From assembly GCA_004322215.1 (NCBI GenBank), contig SCSM01000036.1:62001-126000 (forward strand): a stretch of DNA of 64,000 nt, written 5' to 3'. Source of the DNA: Bacteroidota bacterium (GTDB lineage: Bacteria; Bacteroidota; Ignavibacteria; Kapaibacteriales; UBA2268). Shown piece by piece: positions 15,501-24,716 of the stretch (position 1 is its first letter; each line of letters starts with the position of its first letter). The position numbers were made by a program, and so were the translations under genes. The notes under the pieces are model-generated. The model saw only the letters and a list, made by a program, of their open reading frames with translations, did no database searches and was not told where the DNA came from.

Positions 15501-18500
15501 ATATAATGGTGCGACCATCTTTGGTCAAATTCTCATTTAAACTATGCGCAGTAGTGTCACCTTCAAGAAGTCGTGACCATATTGCATCTACCTGTGGTTG
15601 TACATCAATAGGCACAATAAGGTCATACGGATGTTTATCCATAGATTCGAATGCAGTGAAGCCGAAAATCTTCTCAGCAGCCGGATTCCATGATAGGACT
15701 CTGAATTCAGGATTCCATATTATACAACCGATAGGCATCCGGTTAAATTGAAGCTTTAAACGAGCCTCGCCTTTTTGCAGAGCTTCTTCTGCCTGCTTGC
15801 GTTCGGCACGATTACGCAAAGCGACGACGCCAAACGCCAAATCATTTGATAGTTCTTCCATTAGACGAATTTCGTCTGGGGTGATTGCGTTAGGTTCAGA
15901 GGAATAAATCAAGAGAACGCCGAATACTTCCGAACTTTCGTTCTTAAGAGGTAAGGCGATACCAGAACGATATCCTCGCTGCAAGGCGCTTTCACGCCAC
16001 GGAGCCATTTTTGGGTCAATTGTGAAATCCTGAACATAGATTATTTCACCGCTTCGTATAGCTTTTCCTGCGGGACCTTGTCCTCTTTCTGTATCTTCTG
16101 CCCATGTAAGTTTGACGTTTTCTATATACCCGCTATCGAAACCTGCCCAAGCAATTGGACGCACAGTTTTGTAGTCATCATGCTCGACATATCCTACCCA
16201 AGCCAAACGGTAATCTGCGTCATCGCAAATGATACGGCAAATTTCGTTGAGTAAGGTCTGCTCGTCAACTACCCTCAGAAGAGTCTGGTTGCAGTTGCTG
16301 ATTGCTCGCAGTTCGCGATTCAATTTGCGTAATGCCTCCTCGATTTTTTTAAGTTCCGTAATGTCATGAACAGTCCCTAAAGAACATACCGGGTTGCCAT
16401 TTTTATCATAAACAGTTTTGCATTTTTCATTTACATGTTTCAATTCACCGTTTTTCAGAAGTACCCTGTGGGTAATATCATATTTGGTTTTATTCTTGAC
16501 CGATGAAGTATAAGCATCATTAACGAAATCCCTGTCATCAGGATGAACATAATTGAGAAATGCATCATAAGAAGCTCCGAACTCCTGCGGTTCGACTCCG
16601 AAAATCCGGTATATTTCATCGGACCAGGTGAGTCTGTTATTTATTAAATCCAATTCCCAGTGGCCAAGATGTGCTATTGCCTGAGCTTCTCTGAGATTGG
16701 CTTCGCTTTCCCTTAATGCAAATTCCGAAAGTTTTCTTTTTGTTATATCTATTCCCATTTCCAGTATGAGCTTAGAACCATCAATATCCACAAAAGGAAA
16801 ATCATAAACCTCGTAATTTTTTCCGTCAGGTCCTGTCCATTCCCATTCTACCGGCTTCATTTTTTCGAGTGCCTTGAATGTTTGGCAATTTTCACATGGT
16901 TCTTTTCTGTTAAAGAGATACTCATAGCAGCATCGCCCGGGGAATTCGCCGAAGCGCTCTCTGAAAACCCGGTTTGCAAAGGTCATTTGATAATCCGGTG
17001 TAAGCAGGATTATATAGGTCGGTAATGTTTCAAGAACATCGAAAAAACGCTTGCGTTCCGCTTTAAGAATTTCTTCGGCTTTTTTCTTTTCGGTAATATC
17101 ACGGATATTGCATTGTATGACCCTGGTGTTATCAACCATATAAACATTGCTGACAAATTCGACATCAATTTGTTCATTGTTTTTAGTCATTAACTGCAAA
17201 TCATCATTGTATGTATAATCTGAGTTCAGCTTTTCCAGGAAGAACTTTTCCGATGGAGCTATTTTAAAGAAATTGCCAATATCCCATAATTGTTTACCTA
17301 ATAATTCAGCAACCGAATAACCTGCAATTTCGGTCATTGAAGGATTTAAGTCAACAATTCTTCCTGTTGAAGAATCGAGGATGATAATACCAACTTTGGC
17401 GGCTTCAAATAGACGGCGATAACGGGTTTCCGAATCATACAGCTTTTTTTGAGCAATCCGTTCTTCGGTCTGGTCCCTGAAAATAAGTACAACACCGATA
17501 ATCTTCTTATCCATGTCCCTGATTGGTGCACCACTGTCAGATATCGGAATTTCTCTTCCATCTCTTGAAATTAAAATAGTATGGTTTGCCAAACCTACAA
17601 TTACTCCCTCATTCAGCACCCTTTGTACCGGATTTTCTACAGTTTCTCTTGTATCTTCGCTAATAATATGAAATATTTTCTCTAAGCGTTGCCGTTTGGC
17701 ATTTATTTCTTCCCAGCCGGTCAATTTTTCTGCGACAGGATTCATTTGTTTTATATAACCGTTGATATCAGTAGTTATAACCGCATCGCCTATGCTGTAT
17801 AAAGTAGTTTTGAACTCCTCATGTGATTCCCAGAGTTCTTTTTCTTTAAAAAACAAATGCTTATAAATATTTTTCTGTCGTGAGTTATATATATATGAAA
17901 AGCCGGCACCTGTGAATAATATTAATAACAGAACAAAACCGATTGTTTTTCCACCTTCTATTAATAAGTCGGAATAAATTTCTTTTTTGTCAACTTTAGA
18001 AACCATAAACCAGCTTGTACCATTTATTGCGTGAATATGCGATAGAACATCCATGCCACGGTAATCCTTACCTTCAAAATTTCCTTTATTACCTGAGACA
18101 GCATAGGTCATAACACATTTATTATTAATCGGTAATTGTAAATTCAAAGCCGAATTCTTTTTGAGACGTAAATCATTTAATACTAAAATTCTGTTACCAT
18201 CTTTGCGTAATAGCATAGTTTCAGCTGTCTTGCTGGGTGTGGGCCATGATTTTAAAAGAGGAAATAAATATGCTGCCGGTTCTATATGAAATACAATAGC
18301 AGCAATCGGATTTTTATCGCTGTTTATTATAGGTGAAATTATTTCATAATGGATTTTCTTATGAACAGGACAGTAATAAATATCACTTAAAATTATATTT
18401 TTTTTTGAAATTGCCTCTTGCACCTTTAGTTTTACTGGTATATCCATTAAAGAAGTATTTCTTCCCTGGTGAATCAGTAGTCCGCCTTTGCAATCAGTCA

Positions 18501-18852
18501 AATAAATATCATCAAAATCCATTGCTGTAATAAACAGGTTCAACCTGTCTTTCATATCTTTGATTAAACTGCTGTCATCTGAATTCCAAATAAATTGCTG
18601 AATCCTTTTTATCATTAACGATGACCTTGTAATGACTTCAGCATCTTTGATTTTACTTTTATTCCAATCAATAATTTGATTTACCTTCAGGTCGGCAACT
18701 GCTATTAATTCATTAGTCTGGTGTTTTATTAATTTACTTTTTTCATTGATATAATAGAGATAACCGCCGAAACAAAAGAATATACTGATAATAACTATTA
18801 GAAAAAAAACGTGCTTTTTATTATCAAGGTCAATTTTAAGAAGAGCATTCAT
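12538..18852 (-). CDS. giant multi-PAS/GAF hybrid sensor histidine kinase
   Basis: 2104 residues from the ATG at 18852 (a TTG at 18864 is unlikely). Order: TM helix about 14-36, an extracytoplasmic sensor to about 300, TM 303-325, then PAS x4, GAF, PAS x2, GAF, PAS x2, HisKA, HATPase and a C-terminal receiver. The phospho-acceptor is His1738 in ANMSHELRTPMNG; ATPase boxes include DNAFKF, DTGIGI and GTGLGL. The receiver Asp is 2032 in LMDINLG, with a CNDYLSKPF lysine loop. The third PAS has a Cys cluster (CCYEYLFNRKEPCENC) of possible redox or metal type. The DNA for GAF1-PAS5 (about 15.4-16.3 kb) is visibly more GC-rich. No separate output regulator is adjacent. Confidence 0.93.
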   Translation of the reverse strand: MNALLKIDLDNKKHVFFLIVIISIFFCFGGYLYYINEKSKLIKHQTNELIAVADLKVNQIIDWNKSKIKDAEVITRSSLMIKRIQQFIWNSDDSSLIKDMKDRLNLFITAMDFDDIYLTDCKGGLLIHQGRNTSLMDIPVKLKVQEAISKKNIILSDIYYCPVHKKIHYEIISPIINSDKNPIAAIVFHIEPAAYLFPLLKSWPTPSKTAETMLLRKDGNRILVLNDLRLKKNSALNLQLPINNKCVMTYAVSGNKGNFEGKDYRGMDVLSHIHAINGTSWFMVSKVDKKEIYSDLLIEGGKTIGFVLLLILFTGAGFSYIYNSRQKNIYKHLFFKEKELWESHEEFKTTLYSIGDAVITTDINGYIKQMNPVAEKLTGWEEINAKRQRLEKIFHIISEDTRETVENPVQRVLNEGVIVGLANHTILISRDGREIPISDSGAPIRDMDKKIIGVVLIFRDQTEERIAQKKLYDSETRYRRLFEAAKVGIIILDSSTGRIVDLNPSMTEIAGYSVAELLGKQLWDIGNFFKIAPSEKFFLEKLNSDYTYNDDLQLMTKNNEQIDVEFVSNVYMVDNTRVIQCNIRDITEKKKAEEILKAERKRFFDVLETLPTYIILLTPDYQMTFANRVFRERFGEFPGRCCYEYLFNRKEPCENCQTFKALEKMKPVEWEWTGPDGKNYEVYDFPFVDIDGSKLILEMGIDITKRKLSEFALRESEANLREAQAIAHLGHWELDLINNRLTWSDEIYRIFGVEPQEFGASYDAFLNYVHPDDRDFVNDAYTSSVKNKTKYDITHRVLLKNGELKHVNEKCKTVYDKNGNPVCSLGTVHDITELKKIEEALRKLNRELRAISNCNQTLLRVVDEQTLLNEICRIICDDADYRLAWVGYVEHDDYKTVRPIAWAGFDSGYIENVKLTWAEDTERGQGPAGKAIRSGEIIYVQDFTIDPKMAPWRESALQRGYRSGIALPLKNESSEVFGVLLIYSSEPNAITPDEIRLMEELSNDLAFGVVALRNRAERKQAEEALQKGEARLKLQFNRMPIGCIIWNPEFRVLSWNPAAEKIFGFTAFESMDKHPYDLIVPIDVQPQVDAIWSRLLEGDTTAHSLNENLTKDGRTIICDWTNTPLKEADGRVVGVLSMVQDITERKQAEVALQEAEQKFRTIFNTATDGILIAQEESRNFFLANNRICEMLGYTEEELYNINVNMIHPQEALPYVLEQFEKQLRKEIIIASDIPVQKKDGTIFFADISSAPINFGGNKYLLGIFRDITERKRSEEQLKLFALILEHLNRQNEWQNLIKDILKEIKSYTGFDAVGIRLREGNDYPYYVQDGFNDIFIKEENFLCAKSKDNSVVKNEFGLPVLECTCGVVLSGKTDTSKPCFTEGGSFWTNQSTYLLDLLPNEDPRTNPRNNCIYSGYMSVALIPIRSGDEVIGLLQLNDKQSGRFNLDMIKFYEEIASAIGIAFNRMQSEVRIKWSEEKYRNLVDNAIVGVYKTNLNGDILYVNDYISKIFEFDSCEEMLKINVKTLYKDVDSRSTIIERIKTENKIENLELTMITKKGNTKHVLISETLAGDIMSGMMLDITKRKKAEKALIASEHKYSSLVENINDVIFSLTSEGVIDYISPVVYQVFGYTQEEVTGRSLKEFIYLDDLNYVLSDFNRVLEGEEISTDFRIFTKSLEIRWVHTSSRVNKIESNIIGLTGVLLDITTQKEAEIELIKAKEKAEEMNRLKSSFLANMSHELRTPMNGIMGFSQILQKENDIVILKEISGFIFKSSKRLMQTLNSILDLSRIEAGDLNPVYDIIDLIELVNESIGLYSSETQLKNIELKLESEFGKLFIHSDQRIIIDILNNLIDNAFKFTVEGCITIKVRKEILNNRDYAVIDVIDTGIGIDEKDYDTIFNEFKQLSEGLNRGFEGTGLGLTITKKYIEMLGGTIEVKSKPGVGSTFTVKLPDEVNEKTEFDNIISKKDITNFEIEDEKNNSMPLILYVENDEISIKYLKFILNDNAVIDFAYDGDEAIKSVNEKNYSIILMDINLGSGKNGIDVTKEIRNLEGYKRTPIIAITAFAMKGDREEFIASGCNDYLSKPFTEDELIQILSKYVDLNL

Positions 18853-19941
18853 AATAAACCTCAACTAAGAAAAATATATATGAATAAGTTTTTAACATCC
18901 TATTCTATAAAAAATTGCGTATCAAAAAAATGATACTATATTTATATCTAACTGATTTTTTTCCCTGACAATTCTATTATTATGACCGATTTTTATCATT
19001 GGATATTATCCGGATATTAACCATCATATATTAAAAATCTAATGTAAATAATATTCATAAAATAAAAAAAGTATTTTTGTTTTTTTTATATTGTATATGT
19101 TTGTAAATAAATGACTTATGTAGAATATTATTAATTTTTCTAATTGAAATCCTCAAATTATGGAATGTGTAAGTTTAATATTTAGTAAATAATAAAGCTC
19201 AATGTGTGAGAAAATAAAATTATATCTAAAAATAATAAACCTGCTACATAAAATTTAATTTTCTGATAAGTTCTCTTTTAAAATTGTAAAACATAATATT
19301 ATGCTTTACCAAATTAAATATAAAAATAAAAATTTTTTTACAGGTACATGAATTTTCATTTTAACTTCACTTTCCCTTTTTTAATTTAGATGATGCTTGA
19401 GAAATAGCAACTCTGTAAAAAAAACAATGAATATCAGTCCAATCTATTTCATCCTTATTCAGACAACTTGCGTCTTTGCAAAAAAAATTTTGCTTCCTAC
19501 GAGGAATGGTTTGGGTAGGTTTAAAAAACAAAATCATCCACATCACATTAATCACATAAATCCCCGTTCACATAATTTGTCTCTCTACATGAAACCTTAA
19601 TTATTTTAATCTATCCTGTTTTATCTCTAACAATAGGACAAAATCGGACAAATATTCCAAATTAGTAAATATTTAGCTCCTTAATAACCTATTTTATTCC
19701 CAATAACAATCCTAAAAATAAAAAAAAAGTGATGCATATATTGATAAAATGTGACACAAAAATTTCTTGCTTTTAATCATCTCAGAAATAATAAGTATAT
19801 ATAATTGGATATTTAAATATAAAAATCTATTGAAGAATGAAAATTAGAAATTGAAAATTGTAATTATAACTGATAGTCGAAAATTTAAAGGACTCTCTAC
19901 AATTAACAACTAACTACTAATGATTTGCATATATTCCCAAA
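18853..19941. other. long non-coding AT-rich stretch
   Basis: About 1.1 kb without a convincing gene. It is AT-rich with homopolymer runs. The only longish frame (19367-19555, minus, 62 codons, GTG start) has no family resemblance or ribosome-binding site. Around 19.84-19.92 kb there are A-rich degenerate repeats (AAAATTAGAAATTGAAAATTG type). It may contain the promoter of the kinase gene at its left end and decayed coding DNA; nothing more can be supported. Confidence 0.5.
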
Positions 19942-19963
19942 CCCCCTCTGACGAAAGAGGGGG
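19942..19963. repeat. GC-rich hairpin just after the DUF4870 gene
   Basis: CCCCCTCT (19942-19949) and AGAGGGGG (19956-19963) form an 8-bp stem with a 6-nt loop in AT-rich DNA, 16 bp beyond the stop of the minus-strand gene. It lacks a long T tract on either strand. Similar C5/G5 hairpins at 35.56 and 41.76 kb suggest a dispersed small repeat that may serve as transcription stop. Confidence 0.55.
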
Positions 19964-19978
19964 ATTAGGGTAGAAATG

Positions 19979-20356
19979 CTATTTCAAAATTGTAAATAGG
20001 TTTCCGATAACCGGTAGCGGCTTTGCTTCACCTTTCGATGCAGTGATAATACCCATTATAATGCATACCAAAGCGAATATCCATACCGCAATCCATAAAA
20101 GGGAAAATACAATCCCAATAGTGAGAAAAAATCCCCAAGGTAAAATGGCTGTAATAATAGCCATAACAATCCAAAATGCAACGATGCAAATAGATAGAAT
20201 TAATGCCTGGTTTGTATGATAACGGGCAAACTTCGACTGGTTTGCTGCAATAAGAGGCACGAGCCATATAATATAAGCAAGAATAGCCATCGTCTTATTC
20301 TGCTCGATGTCCTGAGGGTCGAAACCCTGCGCTGTTGTGGTTACTTCATCTGCCAT
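19979..20356 (-). CDS. DUF4870-family membrane protein
   Basis: 125 residues. After a polar N-terminus with QNKTMAILAYIIWLVPLIAA it shows KFARYHTNQALIL, the family signature 'F.R.H..QAL', then two more hydrophobic segments (CIVAFWIVMAIITAIL, FSLLWIAVWIFALVCIIMGIITA) and a GEAKPLPVIGNL end. That is the DUF4870/Tic20-like small membrane protein family with three to four TM helices and no assigned function. It follows a lipoprotein gene 31 bp upstream on the same strand and probably shares its transcript. Confidence 0.8.
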   Translation of the reverse strand: MADEVTTTAQGFDPQDIEQNKTMAILAYIIWLVPLIAANQSKFARYHTNQALILSICIVAFWIVMAIITAILPWGFFLTIGIVFSLLWIAVWIFALVCIIMGIITASKGEAKPLPVIGNLFTILK

Positions 20357-20387
20357 ATTGAATCCCTTAATTTTGTTTAAAAAATAA

Positions 20388-21035
20388 TTACATTCCCGAT
20401 AGTTTCTTTATATCAATTGAATTTGCTACGCTTTTCACTAAGTCGGTGCTTGTCTGGTTGCTTGCTTCGACAGTGAGGAAGAATCTCCAGGCAATGCCAT
20501 AGTTTACTGTTGCTCTTTTACCTGTTTTATCGAGTACTTCATAGCCCGCTACGTTGTCATACCCGGTGTTGAAAGTCATTTCTTTCCTGTCTTTTGTTTC
20601 GCTCGAAAATCCCATCTGCCACAAAGCAGTCAAGCCGATATACATATCGTGTGCCTGGTTGTAATCTATCAAAACAATCTTTACATAATTCTGACTCCCG
20701 TCAGTTCCCTGAGCGGTATATTCCCTGCTTGCCTGTGAATATGACATGGGCGGCATGTTATACGAAGTGCCTTCCGGCTCTTGGGGGGTATATCCGCTGA
20801 TTGAACCCGGGAAGAACTTCTGAAGTTCCTGGTAAGGCATTGCAAGTGTATCCCCGCGGCTAATCCTTTCGTTCTTCCTTGTTTCGGCAAGCTTTGATTC
20901 CTGTTCGATGTTCTTGCCGGCTTCGGCTATTTTTTCCATAGATTTAAATGCTTCCTTCATTTCATTGGCTTTTTCACCGCAACTGTACAGGATAAATGCA
21001 AGAATGATAGTTATTAGTAATGGTAAACGTTTCAT
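20388..21035 (-). CDS. lipoprotein of unknown function
   Basis: 215 residues with signal and lipobox LYSC (lipid Cys about residue 19), followed by a charged helical stretch (EKANEMKEAFKSMEKIAEAGKNIEQESKLAETRKNE read in parts) that may form a coiled coil. The C-terminal 140 residues start MPYQELQKFFPGSISGY and contain VKIVLIDYNQAHDMYIGL and EMTFNTGYDNVAGYEVLD, a compact alpha/beta domain I cannot name but which looks like a conserved lipoprotein family. Probably co-transcribed with the DUF4870 gene. Confidence 0.65.
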   Translation of the reverse strand: MKRLPLLITIILAFILYSCGEKANEMKEAFKSMEKIAEAGKNIEQESKLAETRKNERISRGDTLAMPYQELQKFFPGSISGYTPQEPEGTSYNMPPMSYSQASREYTAQGTDGSQNYVKIVLIDYNQAHDMYIGLTALWQMGFSSETKDRKEMTFNTGYDNVAGYEVLDKTGKRATVNYGIAWRFFLTVEASNQTSTDLVKSVANSIDIKKLSGM

Positions 21036-21173
21036 GAAACCTCCGAATAATTATTAATAATTCAAAATAATTTAAGATAAAAATTATATATGTACTCTAT
21101 TATTTTACTCAGTATTGCTTAAAATTTAAAATGAATTTATAAATAGTTCAATTAAATAAAAAATATATTTAAG

Positions 21174-21992
21174 CTATGGATTAAGTAATTCTTCCTTAAT
21201 GAAATTGAAAGGTTCTCTCTTTTCAATTTCAAAACCAAAATTCAGGTTAATTTTGAAGCTGTTGGGTTGGACTCCTGCAATTGTTCTTGATACTACAATA
21301 CCATTGCTTATATCAGTCCATCTGCCTTTTGTACCCATAAAATTATATTCAAAATCGACCCCGATTACAATACTTCGATTTATTTCTTTATTTTCATTAT
21401 AATATCTGTTAGTGATTAGGAAATCAAAACCGGCTCCGATACCGAATGATAACGAGGCGGAAGAATACTCTTCCCAGCTTTCAAGTTCACCGAATGCATT
21501 ATATTTTGTAAAAACCATATCATAATGTAAATAGGATACACTTGGAATAATTGCTTTGAGCCGGAAGTAGTCGGTTACCGGTATTTCAATACATGATTTT
21601 ATATTAAAAATAATTGGTCTTAGGTTATATTCCCACATACCGGGAAATATCGCATTTGGCGAGAAAAATATAGCAGCAGTCATTGATGTATGTCCGTACA
21701 ACCAATTATTGATTTTTTCCCATCCTTCCAAATGTTCAGATGTGTCAATAACAGGAATATATTTACCATATTTTAAACCAAAACCAAAAAGCGGTATATT
21801 TTCATTTATTCGTGAATAAGGATATTGAGATAAACTTGTGTTTAATTCTTTGAGATTCATCTTATTTGATATAAAATTCACATTAAAACCCCAATTATTT
21901 ATATCCCAACCCTTCATCATTTTTTTTTCAGAACCTTCGGTTATATTTATCGAAAAAAGTAAAATTAAGATAATGACAATTTGTTTTATCAT
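21174..21992 (-). CDS. exported outer-membrane beta-barrel-like protein
   Basis: 272 residues, signal peptide MIKQIVIILILLFSINITEGS. The mature part shows alternating strands with aromatic girdle residues (WGFNVNFISNKM, LFGFGLKYGKYIPVID, SLSFGIGAGFDFLITNRYY, IVIGVDFEYNFMGTKGRW, SFKINLNFGFEIEKRE). It does not end in a canonical aromatic residue; the last 20 residues are hydrophilic. No family recognised beyond 'OM barrel-like'. It stands alone, with about 140 bp of AT-rich DNA on each side. Confidence 0.6.
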   Translation of the reverse strand: MIKQIVIILILLFSINITEGSEKKMMKGWDINNWGFNVNFISNKMNLKELNTSLSQYPYSRINENIPLFGFGLKYGKYIPVIDTSEHLEGWEKINNWLYGHTSMTAAIFFSPNAIFPGMWEYNLRPIIFNIKSCIEIPVTDYFRLKAIIPSVSYLHYDMVFTKYNAFGELESWEEYSSASLSFGIGAGFDFLITNRYYNENKEINRSIVIGVDFEYNFMGTKGRWTDISNGIVVSRTIAGVQPNSFKINLNFGFEIEKREPFNFIKEELLNP

Positions 21993-22157
21993 TAAATTCT
22001 CCTTAAGGATAAATGTTATTATTAAATTAACTAATCTTATCTAAATCCAATAATTATTTGAAATATTCAAAAACATTTATATTTAATTAATTATTAACCC
22101 TGATTAATAATGAAAAGAAAAAAATCAAATAAGAAAATATCAAATTAAACCCATTGA

Positions 22158-23051
22158 TTACTCAATAAGCGAAGTTAACAAAATTTCTTTAATTTCTGCA
22201 AATTTTTGTTTAGTGATTAATTTGCTTTTTTTTGCGGTTTCGAGTGTGGCAAGACTTAGGTAAATGTATGTATTGAGAAGGTTTGAATGGTTCCTGAGCG
22301 ATTCGAGGTGTAATTTTATGGTTTCTATGTCTCCACGGGCAATCGGACCGGTGAGAGGAAACCGCAAAGTTTCAGACATTGATTTCAGGTTATTTCTAAT
22401 TGTTGTATCAATAATATGGGGTAAAAATTCTTCCGGTTTCATTCCGGCAATCCTTTCCAATGTACCTGCACCCGAAATAACTGTACTTAGGAAATTGGAG
22501 GCAAAAACTGCTGACAAATGATGAAGGACTTTCGTATTTTTCTTCACGTTTTGTAATAAATAAGATTTCCCGCCGATTAGTTTAATGAATGACTTGAGAA
22601 ATTCCGGTTTGTGTTTTGTTTCTATTGTCCAGCCGATACCTTTCAGAATTGAGACATCAGGAAAGTAAAAAGTCTGGAATGGATGAATACAAGCTGTTTT
22701 CGCCCCGAACTTTTCGCAGGATGATAATATTGACAAAGGAAGGACACCGGAGCAATGCACTACCCAAACATCTTTTAATTTGTCTTTTAAAAAAATTGAC
22801 AGATTTTTTGCAACATACTCGATATTAGAATCATTTACGGATAAAATGATTATATCAGGAACAGAAATTATTTCTGATATCTTATGATTAATACTTGTTT
22901 TCCTTTGGAATTTTTTAAATATTGAATCTGTTTGTATTTGTCCATTATCAGTTATCCAAAAAAGCTTAAATTTCTTAGATACTGCTTCTGCAAGCACAGA
23001 GCCAAGCTTTCCGTAGCCAATGATACCTATTGTAATTTTTTTCATTTTCAT
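22158..23051 (-). CDS. Rossmann-like/DUF2520 oxidoreductase-like protein
   Basis: 297 residues. The N-terminus ITIGIIGYGKLGSVLAEAV is a dinucleotide-binding GxGxxG motif; DIIILSVNDSNIEYVAKNL and VVHCSGVLPLSIL, ACIHPFQTF are typical of the Rossmann-like plus DUF2520 family (related to F420/NADP-dependent dehydrogenases). The C-terminal half is helical (VLHHLSAVFASNFLSTVISGA...). The substrate is unknown. The ATG at 23051 or the Met two codons later could start it. A REP-like element separates it from cysS on the same strand. Confidence 0.85.
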   Translation of the reverse strand: MKMKKITIGIIGYGKLGSVLAEAVSKKFKLFWITDNGQIQTDSIFKKFQRKTSINHKISEIISVPDIIILSVNDSNIEYVAKNLSIFLKDKLKDVWVVHCSGVLPLSILSSCEKFGAKTACIHPFQTFYFPDVSILKGIGWTIETKHKPEFLKSFIKLIGGKSYLLQNVKKNTKVLHHLSAVFASNFLSTVISGAGTLERIAGMKPEEFLPHIIDTTIRNNLKSMSETLRFPLTGPIARGDIETIKLHLESLRNHSNLLNTYIYLSLATLETAKKSKLITKQKFAEIKEILLTSLIE

Positions 23052-23055
23052 TTTT

Positions 23056-23142
23056 TGCCATGCTGAACTCGGTTCAGCATCTATAAGTTTTGATTCATGT
23101 ATTGATTAACTAAATGGATTCTGAACCGGGTTCAGAATGACA
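23056..23142. repeat. REP-like paired-hairpin repeat, copy 2
   Basis: 87 bp with palindromes ATGCTGAAC/GTTCAGCAT (23060-23080) and ATTCTGAAC/GTTCAGAAT (23118-23138), ending ATGACA. It is related to the pair at 9712-9783. It fills the space between cysS and the DUF2520 gene and could act as a stem-loop between them in the mRNA. Confidence 0.75.
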
Positions 23143-23144
23143 TA

Positions 23145-24605
23145 TCATTTTTGTTCAATCGTATATCCTTCTTTTGTATCCTTAATCGTATATCCGGCTT
23201 CGATTATTTTTTGCCTTAAAACATCTGCTTCTACATAATTCCTGTCTTTTTTTGCCTGAAGTCTCTGCTCAGCCATATCAATTATTTCAGATGGGATAAT
23301 GAGTTCTTCAATAGGTTTCGACTCAATTTTCCAGACATCGAAAATATTATTCAAGTCTGTGAAAAATTCCAGTGCTTTTCTTCTTGCTTCATCATTCAAT
23401 TTATTTGCAGGATTGTCATTGATGAATGTGAATACAAACGCAAGTGCCTTCGGTGTATGTAAATCGGTAGCAAGTGCCGAATATGTTTCATCAATAATTG
23501 ATGCAATCATATCGGAACTAATGTTTCCTGTAACAGAATTATCGTGCAAATCATATATATAATCCTGGATTCTGAATCTGGCTTTGCGTGCAGATTTAAT
23601 CCCCTCGAAAGTGAAATTGTATGTCGAACCGTAATGAGCCGAAAGCATTGCAAACCTGATGTCGAGCGGGTCAATGGCTCTATTCATTAAATCACGAAGT
23701 GTGAAATAATTCCCCAAAGATTTGCTCATTTTCTGTCCTTCTACTTCCAGGAATTCATTATGACACCAGAATGCAGTCGGTTCCACACCATATCCTGCTT
23801 TACTCTGAGCAATTTCATCTTCGTGATGAGGAAATTTCAAATCAACCCCGCCTGTGTGTATATCGAATGGCAAACCGAGAAGCTCTTTTTCCATTGCGGA
23901 ACATTCGATGTGCCACCCGGGACGACCGTCACATATTACACCGTCGATCTCAAACTCCCAATATGGTTCACCCGGCTTCTTGAATTTCCAGAGTACGAAA
24001 TCGTTTGCATCTTCTCTTTCGTATTGGTCAGCATCAATTCGGACACCGGCACGGAAATTTTCGAAATCAATTTTGTAAAGCTTTCCGTATTTATCTTTTT
24101 TTCGCCATTCATTCACATTGAAATAAACAGAGCCCTCGGAAATGTAAGCTATTTCGTTTTTAATAATCTTTCGGATCAGTTCCTGCATTTGAGGGATGAA
24201 TTCAGTAGCTTTTGGCATTGCTGAAAAATGTTCCAACCGGATTCCCAACTTTGATATATCCTCTAGAAAACTCTTTTCGAAATACCGGGTGAATTTAAGG
24301 AGATTATCCATAAGATTATCTGTCTGGTTACCCATTTCAGAATTCCATACAGAACTTCCCGGGGCGCTGTCTCGTATTGTTTTGTCGTCAATGTTGGTAA
24401 TGTTCATCACCCATTTGACATCAAATTCACCGATAGTTTTGAGAACACGCTGAAGCAAATCTGCAAAAAGAAATGCACGCATATTACCAATATGGGCATA
24501 GTTGTAAACCGTCGGACCGCAGGAATACATTCGTACTATATTTCCTTTGAGCGGCTTGAATGGCTCTATTGTTTTTGTTAATGAATTATATAAATATATC
24601 TGCAT
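23145..24605 (-). CDS. cysS: cysteinyl-tRNA synthetase
   Basis: Charges tRNA-Cys. The start at 24605 (MQIYLYNSLTKTIEPF) fits the family; the longer frame uses a TTG. 486 residues. Zinc ligand Cys29 in YSCGPTVY, HIGH-box HIGN at 38-41, a further Cys/His region in WHIECSAM and HHEDEIAQ, and KMSKS at 292-296 (EGQKMSKSLGN) are all present. Class I fold with a C-terminal helical anticodon domain (RLQAKKDRNYVEADVLRQKI). It is 87 bp downstream... of no gene on its strand for about 110 bp, so it likely has its own promoter. Confidence 0.97.
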   Translation of the reverse strand: MQIYLYNSLTKTIEPFKPLKGNIVRMYSCGPTVYNYAHIGNMRAFLFADLLQRVLKTIGEFDVKWVMNITNIDDKTIRDSAPGSSVWNSEMGNQTDNLMDNLLKFTRYFEKSFLEDISKLGIRLEHFSAMPKATEFIPQMQELIRKIIKNEIAYISEGSVYFNVNEWRKKDKYGKLYKIDFENFRAGVRIDADQYEREDANDFVLWKFKKPGEPYWEFEIDGVICDGRPGWHIECSAMEKELLGLPFDIHTGGVDLKFPHHEDEIAQSKAGYGVEPTAFWCHNEFLEVEGQKMSKSLGNYFTLRDLMNRAIDPLDIRFAMLSAHYGSTYNFTFEGIKSARKARFRIQDYIYDLHDNSVTGNISSDMIASIIDETYSALATDLHTPKALAFVFTFINDNPANKLNDEARRKALEFFTDLNNIFDVWKIESKPIEELIIPSEIIDMAEQRLQAKKDRNYVEADVLRQKIIEAGYTIKDTKEGYTIEQK

Positions 24606-24716
24606 CAATTTTTCAATTATTTCAAAATCCAAATTTAAAACTTTATTAATGATTAATTGATGTAATTATTGTAATACAAGTTCAAATTTAAAGAAATAGT
24701 TTATCAGATTGATATA

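Noticed and set aside
19367..19555. 62-codon minus-strand frame in the 18.9-19.9 kb gap
   Set aside because: GTG start, no ribosome site, no recognisable motif or signal; likely chance in a low-constraint stretch.
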